Below are positions 40,511 to 47,714 of a stretch of 64,000 nt of DNA, piece by piece. The notes beneath the pieces were generated by a model. It was given only the letters and a program-made list of their open reading frames with translations, was not told the DNA's origin and made no database searches. The stretch covers positions 9,360,001 to 9,424,000 of the forward strand of contig NZ_CP030771.1 in assembly GCF_006088715.1 (NCBI RefSeq), read 5' to 3'. Position 1 is the first letter of the stretch. Every line of letters begins with the position of its first letter. A program made the position numbers and the translations under genes. This DNA is from Streptomyces sp. YIM 121038 (GTDB lineage Bacteria > Actinomycetota > Actinomycetes > Streptomycetales > Streptomycetaceae).

Positions 40511-41539
40511 TCACTTGGGCGCGCGCCCCGTGCGCAGCATGCGCAGGACGGCTCGCTCGACGGGCCCCCGCGTCGCCGGGATCCCGTACGTGCCGGTGGC
40601 GCCGAGGCGCGGCAGGACGGCGGCCACGGTGACGCCCTCCTCGTACAGCTCGATGACCCGGGGGTTGATGTACGAGGCACGGCAGACGGCCGGAGTGTTG
40701 CCGAGGTAGGCGGCGACCTCCTGGACCGACCGGCTGATGGCGCGCTTGCGGGCCCGCTCGCTGTGCGCGGCGCCCTGGGACACGGCGAGGGCCACGGCCG
40801 CCATGACGGTCGCGTGCCAGGTCCTGAAGTCCTTGGCGGTGATCTCCAGACCGGCCAACTCCTTCAGGTAGGCGTTGACTTCGTCGCTGCTGAGCTCGTG
40901 CCAGTCGGGGCGCTCCCAGTAGGCGAACAGCCGGTCGCCGCCGCTGCGGCGGTGTGCCAGCGCGCTGAGACTGCGGCACGCGGGCGGGTCCGCGACCGCT
41001 TGCACCTGCTCCTTGCCCTGCTTGGAGGGGTAGGTGAACACCACCTCGCCGCGCTCGCGGCGGGTGTGCTCGCGCAGCAGCGTGGTGAGGCCGTAGGTGT
41101 CGTTCAGATCGGCGTAGCGGTCGCTGCCGATCCGGAAGAACCCCAGGTCGAGAAGGCGTACGGCGGTGGCGAGGACTCTCTGCCGGGTGAGCCCGCGGTC
41201 ATCCAGGTGTGCCTCCACGGCCTGCCGCACCTTCGGCAGGCGGGCCGCGACGTCGAGGACGTGCTCGTGCTTGGCCCGCTCCTGTTCGGCGCGGAACCGC
41301 GGGTGGTACAGATACTGGCGGCGCCCGGCGGCGTCGGTGCCGACGGCCTGGAGGTGGCCGTTCGCCTTGGCGCAGATCCAGACGTCCTGCCACGCCGGAG
41401 GGATCACCAGTGCCTTGACGCGCTCCAGCTCGGCGCGGTCGCGTACGGGACGGCCGTGCGGATCGAGGTACCGGAAGCCGCGCCCGTGCCGTTTGCGGGC
41501 GTAGCCCGGCTCGGTGGGGCGGCTGTGGGAGAGGCGCAC
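40511..41539 (-). CDS. DNA topoisomerase IB (poxvirus-type)
   Basis: A 342-residue enzyme. The N-terminal domain opens with GRGFRYLDPHGRPVRDR and IPPAWQDVWICAKANGHLQA, a near-universal signature of bacterial type IB topoisomerases. The catalytic domain has FFRIGSDRYADLNDTYGLTT (Arg), TYPSKQGKEQVQ (Lys), ITAKDFRTWHATV (Arg and His) and a C-terminal nucleophile, Tyr290, in VCRASYINPRV. All five catalytic residues can be placed. The enzyme nicks and relaxes supercoiled DNA. The GTG start has GGAGG four bases upstream. It is followed on the same strand by nothing closer than its convergent neighbour, and preceded by a SRPBCC-fold gene. Confidence 0.94.
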   Translation of the reverse strand: MRLSHSRPTEPGYARKRHGRGFRYLDPHGRPVRDRAELERVKALVIPPAWQDVWICAKANGHLQAVGTDAAGRRQYLYHPRFRAEQERAKHEHVLDVAARLPKVRQAVEAHLDDRGLTRQRVLATAVRLLDLGFFRIGSDRYADLNDTYGLTTLLREHTRRERGEVVFTYPSKQGKEQVQAVADPPACRSLSALAHRRSGGDRLFAYWERPDWHELSSDEVNAYLKELAGLEITAKDFRTWHATVMAAVALAVSQGAAHSERARKRAISRSVQEVAAYLGNTPAVCRASYINPRVIELYEEGVTVAAVLPRLGATGTYGIPATRGPVERAVLRMLRTGRAPK

Positions 41540-41581
41540 ACGTACCTCCAGGACCTCGCGGCGGGCGGCCGTCGGCGCGCT

Positions 41582-41995
41582 TCAGCCCGCCGCGTTGTCG
41601 ACGCGCAGGCGCACCTGCTCCGCCAGGCGCCGCAGGCTGTCGTCCAGCGCGGCGTCGACGGCCTCCTGGCCCGGGTCGTGGCTCTCGTCGAGGAAGGTGA
41701 GGTGCACCGTCGCCTCGCCGGAGCCGCCCTCGCCTCCGGTGACCTGGAGCCAGCCGGTGTAGCTGTCCTGGTCGCGGGTGCCCCATTCGAGCCGCATCTG
41801 CTCGCGTCGGACGCGCAGCTCGGCGGCGGTGTCCTCGTCCGTGCGGTCCTCGTGCACGGTCACGTCGGGGAGGTGCCCGGCCCGCACGTGGAGGGCACCC
41901 GGCAGCCAGCTGTCGAGCCCGTCGACGTTGGCGGCCTGGTCGAAGACGTACTCGGGCGGCGCGGGCATCGTGCGCGAACGCTCGTACTCGGTCAT
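41582..41995 (-). CDS. SRPBCC-fold (START/polyketide-cyclase-like) protein
   Basis: A 137-residue protein starting MTEYERSRTMPAPPEYVFDQAANVDGLDSWLPGAL in two parts typical of the SRPBCC opener (E-x-x-R-x-M-x-A-P-P-E-x-V-F-D-x-A). The middle has alternating strands and the end a long helix (VDAALDDSLRRLAEQVRLRV). Members bind hydrophobic ligands or act in stress responses. It stands upstream of the topoisomerase gene on the same strand, 42 bp away, so the two may be cotranscribed. The ligand is unknown. Confidence 0.85.
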   Translation of the reverse strand: MTEYERSRTMPAPPEYVFDQAANVDGLDSWLPGALHVRAGHLPDVTVHEDRTDEDTAAELRVRREQMRLEWGTRDQDSYTGWLQVTGGEGGSGEATVHLTFLDESHDPGQEAVDAALDDSLRRLAEQVRLRVDNAAG

Positions 41996-42072
41996 GGCGG
42001 TCCCGTCCTCGGGTGGCGGCCGTACGGCGGGACGGGTACCCGCCGTACGCGAACATGACCCCCTGGGGAGCC

Positions 42073-42399
42073 TCAGTGGCCGAGGGCCCGCTTGAGTTCC
42101 TTCTTGTTCATCGACGAGCGGCCCTCGATGTTCTTCTTCTTGGCCTCCTCGTACAGCTGGTCACGGGTGGGGCCCTGGGAGCCGCTGTGCGAGCGCTCGC
42201 CGCCGCGCTGGTACGCGGACTTCTTGTCCTGCGTCGAGGTCTTGCTCGCGGTCTTGGACTCGCCGGAGCGCGCCCGCTCCTTGTTGACCGTCCGGGCGGC
42301 GATTTCCTTCGCGCGCTTCGTGGACTCCCCGCGCTGCTCCGCGCTCTCCTTGATGTGCTCGTACTGGCGCTCACGCTTCTTGCTGGATCCAGCAGGCAT
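42073..42399 (-). CDS. Small, highly charged stress-type protein with Rho-N-like/SAP-like C-terminus
   Basis: A 108-residue basic protein. The first half (KKRERQYEHIKESAEQRGES, then TKRAKEIAARTVNKERARSG) is strongly helical and charged, matching streptomycete proteins sometimes labelled plasmid stabilisation proteins. The C-terminus (TRDQLYEEAKKKNIEGRSSM, then NKKELKRALGH) is a Rho-N/SAP-like helix-extended loop that may bind nucleic acid. A Ser/Thr/Lys-rich linker joins the halves. A ribosome site (GAGAGG) precedes the ATG. It is upstream of the SRPBCC and topoisomerase genes on the same strand, in a cluster of DNA-handling or stress functions. Confidence 0.8.
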   Translation of the reverse strand: MPAGSSKKRERQYEHIKESAEQRGESTKRAKEIAARTVNKERARSGESKTASKTSTQDKKSAYQRGGERSHSGSQGPTRDQLYEEAKKKNIEGRSSMNKKELKRALGH

Positions 42400-42495
42400 G
42401 GGACGACCTCTCTCGGGTTTCTGTCTCCTGCGCGGTGACTCCCGTGTCCGGTCACTCGCTCGGGTCCGCGTGCGGTGCCGCGCTCGGGCTCGTGG

Positions 42496-42525
42496 CGGTC
42501 GACGGCCTTGCGGTCGACGGCCTTG
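42496..42525. repeat. Perfect tandem 15-bp duplication
   Basis: CGGTCGACGGCCTTG is present at 42496-42510 and again at 42511-42525 without mismatch. It is about 100 bp upstream of the start at 42399, a promoter-proximal position. Confidence 0.8.
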
Positions 42526-42689
42526 ACCAGGCCCCGTCGACCGCGCGGACGCGGCGCGCGGCGGTGCGGCGCGAGGTGCGGGCGGCTGCCGGCGGACGCA
42601 TCCCTGGGCAGCGGTGCCGCTTCGCTGACGCGCCTCCTGTCCGAAGCACGCTGACCGTCTGCCCTTCCACTCTCCGGGCAAACGGACAA

Positions 42690-42719
42690 GGCCGCCTCTC
42701 GAGACGTCGAGAGGCGGCC
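42690..42719 (-). terminator. Terminator hairpin downstream of the DUF6479 gene
   Basis: A perfect 13-bp stem (GGCCGCCTCTCGA with its complement) closes a four-base loop, GACG. It lies 34 bases beyond the stop of the gene at 42753-43154. Confidence 0.88.
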
Positions 42720-42752
42720 CCGGGGGACACCGGTGACACGTGGCGCGGCCCG

Positions 42753-43154
42753 CTATCCGAGGCCACCGCCTCCGAAGCTGCTGCCGCGCCCCTTCCTGTG
42801 GTCCTTGGGGTCCTGTGAGGGGCTGGGGTGCGTGCTCGACTGGCCGTAGCCCTCTTTCAGCTCGTGCGGGGTGAGCCAACCGCCGTCGTGCGGTACCTCG
42901 TCCGGGTCCCGGTACTCCCGGACCTCCCTGACGGGCCCGTCCTCGGGGAGGTGCGGCTGTTCGTCCGGACGCGGCCGCCTGGCCTCCCGCGTCTGGACGC
43001 GGCGGCCCCAGATGAAGGCGGCGATGAGAACGCCGACCACGGCAAGACCGGCAATCCACATCAGCAGCGCCGTGCCGGAGGAAGCAGCGAGTTCCCACTC
43101 CATGGTCTTCATATGAGTGTTGTACCCGCCCCCGTCCGAAAAATAGCCAGTCAT
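42753..43154 (-). CDS. DUF6479-type single-span membrane protein
   Basis: A 133-residue protein with one membrane helix (TALLMWIAGLAVVGVLIAAFIWG) followed by a cytoplasmic basic anchor (RRVQTREARRPRPDE) and a tail with HDGGWLTPHELKEGYG, the conserved part of a streptomycete family that I recognise as DUF6479. The final SSFGGGGLG is low complexity. ATG at 43154 has GGGAGGCATAA before it; an inner ATG at 43112 is possible. Upstream lie two 18-bp direct repeats 23 bp apart. Function unknown. Confidence 0.8.
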   Translation of the reverse strand: MTGYFSDGGGYNTHMKTMEWELAASSGTALLMWIAGLAVVGVLIAAFIWGRRVQTREARRPRPDEQPHLPEDGPVREVREYRDPDEVPHDGGWLTPHELKEGYGQSSTHPSPSQDPKDHRKGRGSSFGGGGLG

Positions 43155-43192
43155 TTATGCCTCCCATATATTCGGGCGGAGATCCGCTGTTT

Positions 43193-43233
43193 CGTACTAC
43201 GCGGCTTCGGATTTCCGTACTATGCGGCTTCGG
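43193..43233 (-). repeat. Two 18-bp direct repeats upstream of the DUF6479 gene
   Basis: CGTACTACGCGGCTTCGG (43193-43210) and CGTACTATGCGGCTTCGG (43216-43233) differ at one base and are offset by 23 bp, roughly two helical turns. They lie 39-79 bases upstream of the start at 43154, where a promoter and activator site would be expected. Confidence 0.65.
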
Positions 43234-43416
43234 AATAGGTATTCACTTTCCAGAGGCCGGGTGCCCGGGCCCGCTGAGTTCCGGGGCGGCCCGCATGCGC
43301 CGGACGGGATGGAGTTGCGGTCGTCGGGTGAGGGACCTCGGCGTGCTGGAGTAGCCCAGAGAGCGCCGCTCGGCCGCTCTCCTCTTCGGTCGGGCCCGGC
43401 CCGGTGCCCCCTTGGG

Positions 43417-43611
43417 TCAGCCGAGTGATTCCTCGGGGTGGGCCTGCGTCTGGAGCCGCCAGTACTCGCCCGGGCAGCCCGCGGGGAACGGCGGGAAACG
43501 ATGGCCCTTCACATCGGTGCTCCAGTGGTGCCCGCCGCCGCAGTCGCATTCGTAGATCCCGCTGGAAGGCACGATCTCACCGGGATGCCATGTCCTCTTC
43601 TCCTCGCTCAT
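43417..43611 (-). CDS. Small Cys/His-rich putative metal-binding protein
   Basis: A 64-residue protein. The pattern GIYECDCGGGHHWSTDVKG followed by HRFPPFPAGCPGEYWRL puts three cysteines and three histidines in 30 residues, resembling a small zinc ribbon, and WHPGEIVPSSGIYEC is a common opener of YjzC-like short proteins. The ATG at 43611 is preceded by a weak ribosome site. It is upstream of nothing on its strand except the DUF6479 gene, about 260 bp away, and follows the ArsR-type gene. The small size makes the call moderate. Confidence 0.6.
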   Translation of the reverse strand: MSEEKRTWHPGEIVPSSGIYECDCGGGHHWSTDVKGHRFPPFPAGCPGEYWRLQTQAHPEESLG

Positions 43612-43693
43612 GACTCCAGGTCTACGTCGGCCGTCCGCACTCCGCGACCCGGGCACGGGGGAGCGTCTTGCGGCCACGGCGGGCCGCACCGGC

Positions 43694-44779
43694 TCAGCGC
43701 AGCACGGCCGCCAGCAAGTCCGTGCCCAGCGCCGACAGGTCCGGCACGTTGAGGGCGTGGCGGACGTAGCGACCGTGCCGCCGGGAGGTGAGCAGGCCCG
43801 CGCGGCGCAGGACGGCGAGGTGGCGGGAGACCTCTGGGCGGGAGAGCTCCCAGGCGTGGGCCAGCTCGCCGGTGGTGTGGGGCCCGCGGGCCAGGGTGCG
43901 CAGCAGCCGCAGGCGCAGCGGATGGGCGAGGGCGTCGAGGCGCAGGGTGACCGTTTCCAGCGATACGGGCTCCGCCGGGCTCGGCCCGGCCACGGGGTAC
44001 TGCACCACCGGCTGCCACCCGGGCGCGTGCACCACGACCAGGTGCGGGCTGCCGAAGACGCTGGGGATGAAGGTGACGCCCGTGCCGTGGGCGGAGGTCG
44101 CCTTGTCCTGGAGCTTGTCCACGACGATGCAGCCGCCGTCCGGCGCCAGGGCGACCGCGCCCGAGGCCGACGCGAGGGCCGCTCCGACGCCCTGGCGCCG
44201 CAGCAGGTCGTGCTTGAGGCGCAGGTCGGTGGCGAGCCGCACGGCGACACCGGTCCAGGCGGCGTCGAAGAACGCCTCGGCGCACAGTTCGAGGGTGTGG
44301 CGCACCCGGGCCCGCACGGCGTCCGGGTCGGCGAGCAGCCGCTCCGCGAAGGCCTCCTGCCGTGCGCCGCGGGCCTGGGCCAGGTCGAGGGCCCGCTCGC
44401 GCGCCCTCGCGTCGGTGAGGGGCGACGGCGCGGCGGAGCGCAGCCGGTCGCTGCCGCACGTGGTGACGAGCGCGGCGGTCACATAGGCCTCGTCGTCGAT
44501 CCGGTCCACGTCGTCCAGCTCCTCGGCGAGGGTCGGCCGGGGCCGGGCGGGGAGCAGGAAGTCGGCCTGGGAGGAACGCCAGAGGAACTCCGCCTCCCGC
44601 AACCGCTCGGCCAGCTCCGGACGCAGCCCGGCCCGGACGTCCCCGGCCCAGGCGGCGAACTGCGGATGGTGCCCCGGCTCGGCCAGCACGTGCAGCATCG
44701 CGGTCAGTTCGGCCAGCGGGGAGGCGGCGAACCGCAGTCGCTCGGGCGGCAGACCGCTGATGTCGATCCTCAGCGTCAT
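43694..44779 (-). CDS. ArsR-type regulator with DUF5937 N-terminal domain
   Basis: A 361-residue protein. The N-terminal 270 residues match the DUF5937 arrangement (TLRIDISGLPPERLRFAASP; FWRSSQADFLLP-like segment; VVVHAPGWQP). The C-terminal 75 residues are a winged helix of the ArsR class: LDALAHPLRLRLLRTLARGP, then TTGELAHAWELSRPEVSRHL and AVLRRAGLLTSRRHGRYVRH. No metal-binding CxC is present, so the ligand is probably organic. It is divergent from an MFS transporter, and the 150 bp between starts hold three tandem repeats and a 13-bp inverted repeat, so it is very likely the transporter's repressor. ATG at 44779 follows a poor ribosome site. Confidence 0.87.
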   Translation of the reverse strand: MTLRIDISGLPPERLRFAASPLAELTAMLHVLAEPGHHPQFAAWAGDVRAGLRPELAERLREAEFLWRSSQADFLLPARPRPTLAEELDDVDRIDDEAYVTAALVTTCGSDRLRSAAPSPLTDARARERALDLAQARGARQEAFAERLLADPDAVRARVRHTLELCAEAFFDAAWTGVAVRLATDLRLKHDLLRRQGVGAALASASGAVALAPDGGCIVVDKLQDKATSAHGTGVTFIPSVFGSPHLVVVHAPGWQPVVQYPVAGPSPAEPVSLETVTLRLDALAHPLRLRLLRTLARGPHTTGELAHAWELSRPEVSRHLAVLRRAGLLTSRRHGRYVRHALNVPDLSALGTDLLAAVLR

Positions 44780-44851
44780 CCGCTCATCATCACCGGCCGG
44801 GTCATCCGCCATCATCACCGGCCGGGCCATCCGCTCATCATCACCGACCGG
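44775..44851. repeat. Three tandem copies of a 25-26-bp repeat at the ArsR-type gene start
   Basis: Units at 44775-44800, 44801-44825 and 44826-44851 share the core CATCATCACCGGCCGG. Unit 2 lacks one CT dinucleotide-type base run, and unit 3 has two substitutions. The first unit overlaps the start codon of the ArsR-type gene (44777-44779). They may be repeated operators or a slippage duplication. Confidence 0.75.
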
Positions 44852-44865
44852 CCGACGGGCGACGG

Positions 44866-44894
44866 CGTCGGTTGACGGTGTCCGTCAACCGACG
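44866..44894. promoter_or_regulatory. Perfect 13-bp inverted repeat, probable ArsR-type operator
   Basis: Arms CGTCGGTTGACGG and CCGTCAACCGACG are separated by TGT. The site is 36-64 bases before the MFS start codon and 87 bases before the divergent ArsR-type start, the right place for a repressor controlling both. The inner TTGAC...GTCAA resembles sites of this regulator class. Confidence 0.7.
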
Positions 44895-44929
44895 AGGTCA
44901 GCGGGGTCGCCGTACCCACCGTTGGCGCC

Positions 44930-46162
44930 ATGGCAACCACCACCAAGATCGATCCTCGCGCCCTCGTCCGCGCCTTGGGCGGTCCGCGCTACGCCGTCGC
45001 CCTGGCCGTGGACGCGCTCGGCACCGGCCTGCTGCGGCCCTTCCTCCTGCTCTACGGCGTGACGGTCCTGAAGCTTTCCGCACCGGCCACCGGCATGGCC
45101 ATGACGGCCGGAGTCGTCGTGGGCCTGGTGTGCATGCCGGGAGTGGGCCGCTGGCTGGACCGGGGCGCACGCAGCACGGTCGTGGCGGCCTCGATGCTGG
45201 TACGGGTCCTTGGCGTGGCGCTGCTCCTGGCCACCCCGGCGGGGCACGGGTGGCTGTTCGCGACGGCCGCGCTCTTCCTCGGCGCGGGCAACCAGGCCTG
45301 GCCCGCCGCGCACGCGGCGCTCGTGGCCACGGTCGCCCGGGGCCGGGACCGCGACGCGGCCCTCGCCGCGGGCCGTGCCCTGCGCAACGCCGCCCTGGGC
45401 GTGGGCGCGCTCATCGCCACCGCCTGCCTCGCGGGCGGCACCGCCGCGCTCCAGGCGCTCGCGGCCGTCACCGGCCTCGCCTACCTCGCCGCGGCGGCCT
45501 TGGCGTGGTCGGTGCGCCTCCAGGCGCGCCCGGCGACCGCCGACGACGCGCACGAGCACGACGGTCCCGCACCCCGGATGCGCGCGCTCCTCGCCGCCAA
45601 CGTGATCTACGTCTTCTGCCTCAACGTCCCCGAAATCGCGCTCCCTCTGGTCCTGGTGACGCAGTTGCACGCCTCCCCGGTCTGGTCGGCGGCCATCTTC
45701 GTGGCCAACACGGTGCTGGTGGTCACCCTTCAGGTGCCGCTCACCGTCCTGCTGTCCCGCTACTCCCGGCGGGCCGTGCTGGCCGGTGCCGGTGCCGTCC
45801 TCGCCGTCTCCTACGTCGGCTTCCTCGCGGCCACCTCCCTGGGGCGCGGCTGGGGAGCCCCGGCCGTCGCCGCGGTCTCGGTGGTCTGCACCCTCGGCGA
45901 GATCATCTACGCGGGCAGCGCCACCGCCCTCGTCACCCATCTCGCCCCGGCCCGCGCCCTCGGCCGTGCGCTGGCCCGCTTCGAACTGTCCACGGGCTTC
46001 GGCCTCGCCGTCTCGCCCATGGCCATCACCGCGCTGGCGCCCCACGGCCCGACGGCTCTGTGGGGCGGTCTCACCGCCGCGACGCTCGTCTCGGCCGCGG
46101 CCGTCGCCACGGAGAAGGACGGCGGAACGCGCCCGAGGGGCCGCGCGGGAGCCAGCTCATGA
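44930..46162 (+). CDS. MFS transporter
   Basis: A 410-residue major facilitator with about twelve membrane segments arranged 6+6. The loop after TM2 carries the degenerate family motif GVGRWLDRGARSTVV (G-x-x-x-D-R-x-x-R), and the central loop (RPATADDAHEHDGPAPRMR) separates the halves. Drug-efflux-like layout suggests export of a small molecule sensed by the divergent ArsR-type protein. Its ATG is 36 bases after the inverted repeat. It ends in a region with many short palindromes. Substrate unknown. Confidence 0.9.
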   Translation: MATTTKIDPRALVRALGGPRYAVALAVDALGTGLLRPFLLLYGVTVLKLSAPATGMAMTAGVVVGLVCMPGVGRWLDRGARSTVVAASMLVRVLGVALLLATPAGHGWLFATAALFLGAGNQAWPAAHAALVATVARGRDRDAALAAGRALRNAALGVGALIATACLAGGTAALQALAAVTGLAYLAAAALAWSVRLQARPATADDAHEHDGPAPRMRALLAANVIYVFCLNVPEIALPLVLVTQLHASPVWSAAIFVANTVLVVTLQVPLTVLLSRYSRRAVLAGAGAVLAVSYVGFLAATSLGRGWGAPAVAAVSVVCTLGEIIYAGSATALVTHLAPARALGRALARFELSTGFGLAVSPMAITALAPHGPTALWGGLTAATLVSAAAVATEKDGGTRPRGRAGASS

Positions 46163-46471
46163 ACCGAGGGGCCACAAGCGATGCCGCCGGCCTGCGGACT
46201 GGTGCCAGTGCGGTGCCACGGCGGGCCCATGCGCCCCCGCGAGAGCTGTGGCATATGCCGCACTCCCGAGGTGGGGTGTCCCAGGCGGAGTGCCCTGACC
46301 TGCGCACTTGTGATTCTGTCGCGAGGTGGCGCCACGGATGATGGCCATGGCGCCATAAATGGCTCGCCATGGCGCCACGGGTGTGCCATGATGGCGGCAT
46401 GAGGGGGCGCCCCTCGGTCTCACCGGCCGAGGGGCGCGCGTTTCGCGGAGAACCATCGAAGGGGTCGGACC
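46163..46471. promoter_or_regulatory. Cluster of ATGGC/GCCAT palindromes upstream of the GtrA-like gene
   Basis: No gene is evident in these 309 bases. Between 46326 and 46378 three GGCGCC-centred palindromes stand at 21-22-bp intervals: GTGGCGCCAC (46326-46335), ATGGCGCCAT (46347-46356) and ATGGCGCCAC (46369-46378). ATGGCCAT (46341-46348) and ATGGCTCGCCAT (46359-46370) fill the gaps, so almost every base of 46341-46378 is in an inverted repeat. The spacing of two helical turns suggests sites on one face of DNA for an oligomeric protein. The nearest start downstream is at 46472. Confidence 0.55.
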
Positions 46472-47002
46472 ATGGAGACAGCGCAGAGCCAGCAGCAGGT
46501 GGCAGCACCGGGCGCCGTCACCGCCTTCGCCCGCTTCGTGCTCTGCGGCGGCGGCGTGGGTCTCGCCTCCAGCTTCGCCGTGGCGGGCCTCGCCGCCTGG
46601 CTGCCCTGGGCCCTGGCCAACGCGCTGATCACCGTGGTCTCCACGCTCCTCGCCACCGAGCTGCACGCCCGCTTCACCTTCGGCAGGGGCGGCCGGGCGA
46701 CCTGGAGCCAGCACATGCAGTCGGCCGGGTCCGCGGCGGCCGCGTACGTCGTCACCTGTGTGGCGATGTTCGTCCTGCAGCAGCTGGTGGCGGCGCCCGG
46801 CGCGGTCCTTGAGCAGGTCGTCTATCTGTCGGCCTCCGCGCTCGCCGGTGTGGCGCGGTTCGTGGTCCTGCGCGTCGTCGTCTTCGCCCGGAGCCGCTCG
46901 CGGGCCGCGGCCCCCGCCGCCAGCCCCGCCGCTCCCGTGCACGCCACCGTGGCCCGCGCCGCGGTCCCGGCCCGACCCGCGGTGCTCTGCCGCGCTGCCT
47001 GA
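46472..47002 (+). CDS. GtrA-like polytopic membrane protein
   Basis: A 176-residue protein with four membrane segments (FARFVLCGGGVGLASSFAVA; LANALITVVSTLLATEL; AAAYVVTCVAMFVLQQLV; AGVARFVVLRVVVF). The pattern ATELHARFTFGRG after TM2 is the GtrA motif (N/E-F-x-x-x-R-x-x-F-F/T-F). Family members flip polyprenyl-linked sugars or take part in wall glycosylation. The C-terminal 40 residues are alanine/proline-rich tail. The upstream region has the palindrome cluster described separately. It precedes the second Gly-rich lipoprotein gene by 207 bp. Confidence 0.85.
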   Translation: METAQSQQQVAAPGAVTAFARFVLCGGGVGLASSFAVAGLAAWLPWALANALITVVSTLLATELHARFTFGRGGRATWSQHMQSAGSAAAAYVVTCVAMFVLQQLVAAPGAVLEQVVYLSASALAGVARFVVLRVVVFARSRSRAAAPAASPAAPVHATVARAAVPARPAVLCRAA

Positions 47003-47102
47003 CCGCTCCGCTCGACCGGGATGTGCGGACCGGCACGTTCGGACCGGTACGGCCCCGCAGGGAAGACGTACGGCGTCGAGAGCCCGGCCCGTCCGCCAAC
47101 GG

Positions 47103-47209
47103 GCTCAGATTCCCTACGCCGAGCACGCACAGTGCTGCGGACCGCGCGGCCCGGTGGGATCCTTTCGGCAGGCAGCGCAGCGTACGTACGGGCTGTCCAG
47201 GGGGATGCG
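47103..47209 (+). repeat. Leader copy 2 shared with 33424-33524
   Basis: This 107-bp leader aligns with the one at 33424-33524, from GCTCAGATTCC to the start codon, with about 89 percent identity over the first 72 bases, a 6-bp insertion (GCAGCG-type duplication), and an almost unchanged final GGCTGTCCAGGGGGATGCG. In both copies the reading frame of the lipoprotein is open through the leader, but substitutions are not biased to third positions. Confidence 0.75.
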
Positions 47210-47707
47210 ATGCGGACAAGGCGACGCGTCAGAGGTGTGAGCGCGACGGGCCTCGCGGTGGCCCTCGTGCTGTGCGGAGCGTCGGGCTGCGGGGGCGGGG
47301 GAGGGACCCCGTCGGACCCGGGCGGCGGCTCCGACCGGTCCGCCTCCGCGCCGTCCGGAGAGCCCGGCGCGAACGCGCCCAGCGGCCACGGCGGCGGAGA
47401 CCGCGGCGGCGGCGCGGGCGAAGGCGGGGACGAAGGCGGGGACGACATCCCGCCGGTCTCCGCACCACCCGTCGAGCCCGGAGGCACGGGCGGCTCCGTC
47501 GGCGGCATCGGCGTGTACCCCGGCGGAGACACCGGCGGCAACGGCGGTGGGGAACCGACCGCGTCCGGGGGCCTTTCCGGCGGCGCCACCACCGACCCTC
47601 CGCCGCCCCCGTGCGGCGACCCCGGCAGCGCGGCCGCCACCTGTCCGCCGTCCACCACGCCCGAAGCCTCCGAGGACGTCCCGCCCACGACGGGCGACGG
47701 GTCCTGA
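47210..47707 (+). CDS. Gly-rich lipoprotein, paralogue B
   Basis: A 165-residue paralogue of the protein at 33525. It has a basic start (RTRRRVRG), hydrophobic core (GLAVALVLCG), lipobox ASGC and a disordered Gly/Asp/Pro-rich chain. The same island is kept: GDDIPPVSAPPV and GGIGVYPGGDTGG, followed by a C-terminal Cys pair (PPPCGD, TCPPS). Outside these the two mature sequences diverge. It ends seven bases before the membrane protein at 47715 and is probably cotranscribed with it. Function unknown; the pair may be a surface component. Confidence 0.75.
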   Translation: MRTRRRVRGVSATGLAVALVLCGASGCGGGGGTPSDPGGGSDRSASAPSGEPGANAPSGHGGGDRGGGAGEGGDEGGDDIPPVSAPPVEPGGTGGSVGGIGVYPGGDTGGNGGGEPTASGGLSGGATTDPPPPPCGDPGSAAATCPPSTTPEASEDVPPTTGDGS

Positions 47708-47714
47708 GCCGCCG

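Larger units (their letters stand above)
42400..42752. other. 353-bp intergenic region with tandem repeat and terminator
   Basis: No gene was recognised. It holds a perfect tandem 15-bp duplication (42496-42525, unit CGGTCGACGGCCTTG), probably in the promoter region of the gene at 42399, and a strong terminator (42690-42719) belonging to the DUF6479 gene on the right. The open frames crossing it have low-complexity arginine-rich translations. Confidence 0.5.
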
